A stretch of DNA of 38,923 nucleotides from Demequina sp. (GTDB lineage: Bacteria; Actinomycetota; Actinomycetes; Actinomycetales; Demequinaceae): assembly GCF_016278775.1 (NCBI RefSeq), contig NZ_JADQBF010000095.1:1-38923 (forward strand), read 5' to 3'. The notes under the pieces are model-generated. The model was given only the letters and a program-made list of their open reading frames with translations, made no database searches and was not told where the DNA came from. Shown one piece after another: positions 36,369 to 38,923 of the stretch (positions within the stretch are counted from its first letter, which is position 1; each line of letters starts with the position of its first letter). Position numbers and translations under genes: made by a program.

Positions 36369-36374
36369 TAGCAT
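36369..36374 (+). promoter_or_regulatory. -10-like hexamer TAGCAT of dgt (leaderless start)
   Basis: TAGCAT ends 6 nt before the GTG of dgt; the overlapping TATAGC is an alternative. No ribosome binding site precedes the start, in line with a leaderless mRNA. Confidence 0.5.
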
Positions 36375-36380
36375 CGAACA

Positions 36381-37658
36381 GTGACCGCGTTCCCGCAGGG
36401 CTATGGCCCGCTCGACACCGAGAGATTCGTTGACGAGCCGCCCAAGCAGGCGAACAGGACGCCCTTTGAACGGGACAGAGCGCGCATCGTGCACTCGAGC
36501 GCACTGCGGCGGCTGGGCGCCAAGACCCAACTGCTCGGCGCCGGCAGCGGTGACTTTGTGCGTACGCGCCTCACACACAGCCTTGAGGTGGCGCAAGTGG
36601 GGCGCGGGCTCGGCACACAACTCGGTTGTGATCCAGACGTGGTGGACGCGGCGTGCCTGGCGCACGACCTTGGCCACCCGCCGTTCGGTCACAACGGAGA
36701 GCGTGCGCTCGACGAGGCGGCCAAGGATATCGGCGGCTTCGAGGGCAACGCGCAGACTCTGCGGTTGCTCACCCGGCTTGAGCCCAAGTCTGTGCACCCT
36801 GTCACCGGCGAGAGCGTCGGCCTCAATCTCACGCGCGCGACCCTGGACGCGAGCATCAAGTATCCGTGGCGCGAGAATGCCACGCCCTTGCGTTCGGACG
36901 GCAGGCCAACCCGCAAGTTCGGTGTCTACGACGATGACCTCGAGGTATTCGAGTGGCTGCGCACGGGTGCTCCCGATCGCACACCCAGTTTCGAGGCTCA
37001 GGTCATGGACATCGCCGACGACATCGCGTACTCGGTGCACGATGTCGAGGATGCCGTGGTGCACAACGGCGTGGCCCTCAGCAAGCTGAGGGACGACGGC
37101 CAGGCACAGGCGGTCGCGGCTCACGTGCGCGAGTGGTACGGGAGGGGAGACGACGCCGCAGTGCTCGACTCGCTCGAGAGGCTGCGCGCCCAACCGTGGT
37201 GGATGGACACGTACGACGGCTCGCACCGCGCGTTGGCGAGCCTCAAGGACATGACCAGCCAACTGATCGGGCGGTTCTTGTCGTCCATCGCCGATGCCAC
37301 TCGCGCCGAGTATGGCGAGGGGCCGTTCACGCGGCACGCGGCACGCCTGGTCATCCCCGAGGAGACGGCCGCCGAGATCCTGCTGCTCAAGGGCGTGGCG
37401 GTGCACTTTCTCATGGCTCCGAGGGAGCGCAGGCCCGCCTACAAGGCGCAACGCGAGCGGCTCATCGACCTCGTTGCTGCGCTCTCGGACCGCGGCCCCG
37501 ATGCGCTCGAGCAGCACTTTGCCGTTTCGTGGCAAGACGCCGCGGACGACGCTGGGCGGCTACGAGTCGCGGTGGACCAGGTGGCCTCCCTCACCGACAA
37601 GTCGGCGTACGACTGGCACCACAAGTTCGTGGTGAGGCCCAAGCGCGCCAAGAGTTAG
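36381..37658 (+). CDS. dgt: dNTP triphosphohydrolase (dGTPase-like)
   Basis: The 425-aa protein has the HD-domain metal site: H66 in RTRLTHSLEVAQ, H95-D96 in CLAHDLGHPPFGHNGE and a later Asp in IADDIAYSVHDVEDA. It matches the dGTPase-like family, which cleaves dNTPs to deoxynucleosides and triphosphate and so limits dNTP pools. In actinobacteria the gene usually precedes dnaG; here three minus-strand genes follow instead. It starts at a GTG, and its stop overlaps the convergent membrane gene by 4 bp. Confidence 0.94.
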   Translation: MTAFPQGYGPLDTERFVDEPPKQANRTPFERDRARIVHSSALRRLGAKTQLLGAGSGDFVRTRLTHSLEVAQVGRGLGTQLGCDPDVVDAACLAHDLGHPPFGHNGERALDEAAKDIGGFEGNAQTLRLLTRLEPKSVHPVTGESVGLNLTRATLDASIKYPWRENATPLRSDGRPTRKFGVYDDDLEVFEWLRTGAPDRTPSFEAQVMDIADDIAYSVHDVEDAVVHNGVALSKLRDDGQAQAVAAHVREWYGRGDDAAVLDSLERLRAQPWWMDTYDGSHRALASLKDMTSQLIGRFLSSIADATRAEYGEGPFTRHAARLVIPEETAAEILLLKGVAVHFLMAPRERRPAYKAQRERLIDLVAALSDRGPDALEQHFAVSWQDAADDAGRLRVAVDQVASLTDKSAYDWHHKFVVRPKRAKS

Positions 37659-38053
37659 CGTCGGCCGCTGGCTGCTGCCTGGGCGGAGCGGCGCGTGCGA
37701 AGCAGCGCCCACAGCGCCAGCACCGGCAGGATGAGCGGCACCCAGCCGTAAGCGGAGCCGTAGCCGGTCCAGACGGTCTCGTCTGGCCACCACGATGACT
37801 CGATGTAGCCGAGGGTCCCCACCGCGACGACCCCCGCCAACTCGATGGACGTGCCGACAAGGGCCAGCTGACTGAGCCCCTTGAGCAACGCGACCGCGAT
37901 GACGGCATACAACACGGCGGACAACGCCGATGCCGAGTAGGCGAGGGGAGCATCGGCGAACTTGGTGGAGATCTGGTAGGAGGACCTGCCGAGCGCCGCG
38001 AGGGCCAGCACGGCGTAGGCAACGATCAGGCCGATGCGTGCGAGGGGATTCAC
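37655..38053 (-). CDS. Small four-helix membrane protein, function unknown
   Basis: The 132-aa protein has four hydrophobic segments (about 6-24, 40-60, 66-86 and 104-122), with SSWWPDETVWTGYGSAYGW in the last external loop and a basic Ala/Arg tail. No family is recognised with confidence. Its GTG overlaps the stop of the upstream membrane gene by 4 bp, so it is the last gene of a coupled three-gene unit, and it converges on dgt with a 4-bp overlap. Confidence 0.82.
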   Translation of the reverse strand: MNPLARIGLIVAYAVLALAALGRSSYQISTKFADAPLAYSASALSAVLYAVIAVALLKGLSQLALVGTSIELAGVVAVGTLGYIESSWWPDETVWTGYGSAYGWVPLILPVLALWALLRTRRSAQAAASGRR

Positions 38054-38463
38054 AACGCCCCTTCGAAGATCTCTGCCAGGCGCCAGGCCACCACAGCGGC
38101 GGCCACGGCAATGATCATGGCGGCCACGGCGTCGACGCGCGCAATCTGGTCCGGCTGAAGCACGGGACGGCTGGGATCCGGATCATCGGCATCGGGCGAA
38201 CCCAGGCGCCCGATGCCGAGCAACGGAAGCAGCGCCACAGCGGCGAGTCCGTAGCCGATAGTGATCACGATGGGCACGCCGCCAGCGAGGATCGCCGACA
38301 ACAGCGTCAAGATCTCGACGAGAGTCATGACGTAGAAGCCGGTCACCACCCACTGCAGCGCGCGATGGGCGCGAATCCACGCGAGCGTCACCGCCGCGAC
38401 CACAAAGAGCACCGCGGTGGAAACCAGCACCGTCGGGTAGACGGCGTTGAGGTACGCGGTCAC
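38050..38463 (-). CDS. Small membrane protein, function unknown
   Basis: The 137-aa protein has four predicted membrane segments (about 5-27, 36-58, 62-82 and 112-130) and an Asp/Pro-rich loop GSPDADDPDPSRPV between the last two. It is not recognised. The GTG start overlaps the stop of the DUF6941-like gene by 4 bp, and its own stop overlaps the next gene in the same way, so the three products are probably made together and may act together at the membrane. Confidence 0.8.
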   Translation of the reverse strand: MTAYLNAVYPTVLVSTAVLFVVAAVTLAWIRAHRALQWVVTGFYVMTLVEILTLLSAILAGGVPIVITIGYGLAAVALLPLLGIGRLGSPDADDPDPSRPVLQPDQIARVDAVAAMIIAVAAAVVAWRLAEIFEGAL

Positions 38464-38912
38464 TGTTGCTGAGCGAGCTGCACGCGCATGGGAAGGCGTG
38501 CCTCCTCTTTGCCGTCCACTGACACGACCCACGAGAACTTCTTGGCCTCGCTGAACCGCATCCCGTCGATGGCAAACGCGAAGCAAGCCACCTGTTCGTC
38601 GCCGTCCACCAGCATCGGCGGCCTGCCAAGAGTGAACTCCCCGCCGAGAGCCTGAACCGGCTCCGGCTTGCCGTCTTCCCCCATGCGCGCGCCCACGGGG
38701 TACGGCTTGCCGTCCTCCGTGACGAGGCGCAACTCGAAGCGGTGAGAGACGTTCGTGTCAGTGAAGGGGACATGCACGACCGCGGCCACCGCGAGTCGGC
38801 GGTGCACGGCTGGGAAGGAGCGCACAAAGACCGTGTTCCACCCCGCACCCAGGGAGTAGATCTTGTTATTGACCACCTCTGCCGAATCGGCAAGGAAGGC
38901 ATCGACCCTCAC
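38460..38912 (-). CDS. DUF6941-like beta-sandwich protein
   Basis: The 150-aa protein is cytosolic by appearance, with no signal peptide. It opens with VDAFLADSAEVVNNKIYSLG followed by GWNTVF, the pattern of the uncharacterised DUF6941 family, and continues with alternating strands (FELRLVTEDGKPYPVG) and a C-terminal VSVDGKEEARLPMRVQL. The function is unknown. The GTG at 38912 has AGGAGA 6 nt upstream, so the gene is complete within the window. It heads a coupled unit with two small membrane proteins. Confidence 0.8.
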   Translation of the reverse strand: MRVDAFLADSAEVVNNKIYSLGAGWNTVFVRSFPAVHRRLAVAAVVHVPFTDTNVSHRFELRLVTEDGKPYPVGARMGEDGKPEPVQALGGEFTLGRPPMLVDGDEQVACFAFAIDGMRFSEAKKFSWVVSVDGKEEARLPMRVQLAQQQ

Positions 38913-38923
38913 GCTGATCTCCT

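Overview
The window is a GC-rich, densely packed chromosomal segment from an actinobacterium. The housekeeping order lepA-hemW / hrcA-dnaJ-rsmE-HIT-phoH-ybeY-corC-era / leuA / recO-uppS / znu-zur / glyS / dusB / dgt, the many GTG starts, the short gene overlaps and the CIRCE-controlled hrcA suggest order Micrococcales (Cellulomonadaceae or Demequinaceae type). The genus is an inference. No rRNA, tRNA, CRISPR array, insertion sequence or prophage was seen.

Region 1 (1-2.4 kb, minus strand): a PAS-GGDEF-EAL cyclic-di-GMP enzyme followed 10 bp later by a PemK/MazF-like protein. Region 2 (2.4-6.8 kb): lepA and hemW overlap by 4 bp and converge on three tandem small DUF4870/Tic20-like membrane proteins. 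Region 3 (6.8-13.9 kb): a tightly coupled stress, RNA and translation operon (hrcA, dnaJ, rsmE, HIT, phoH, ybeY, corC-like, era) behind a perfect CIRCE operator. Region 4 (14-17.4 kb): a solitary 1150-aa GH94-like protein of unknown specificity, with two perfect palindromes in its upstream region.

Region 5 (17.4-20.1 kb): a 56-aa membrane miniprotein gene is transcribed divergently from leuA. The leuA leader encodes a short peptide with three consecutive Leu codons, apparently made from a leaderless transcript, and can fold into competing stems and a pseudoknot. A YpeA-like acetyltransferase follows leuA. Region 6 (20.1-24.4 kb, minus strand): a translationally coupled trio of ECF sigma factor, membrane protein with SH3-like and Ig-like modules, and a 904-aa secreted or anchored protein of unknown family. 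Region 7 (24.5-26.8 kb): recO, a HAD phosphatase and uppS. Region 8 (26.8-30.3 kb, minus strand): a complete zinc-uptake operon znuA-znuC-znuB-zur plus a DedA-like gene, behind a Zur-box-like palindrome. Region 9 (30.4-35.2 kb): glyS, a YibE/F membrane protein, a squalene-cyclase-repeat protein and dusB.

Region 10 (35.2-38.9 kb): an AbiEi/DUF559 gene bracketed by two related 51-nt hairpins whose stems show compensatory changes, then dgt, then three overlapping minus-strand genes (a DUF6941-like protein and two small membrane proteins).

The least explained features are the covarying hairpin pair around the DUF559 gene, the sigma-factor trio, the GH94-like gene with its palindromes, and the operator-controlled miniprotein opposite leuA. 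Several genes (leuA leader, uppS, dusB, dgt, the DUF559 gene) also share a -10-like hexamer exactly 6 nt before the start codon, pointing to leaderless mRNAs. All calls rest on reading the sequence; no database search was run.
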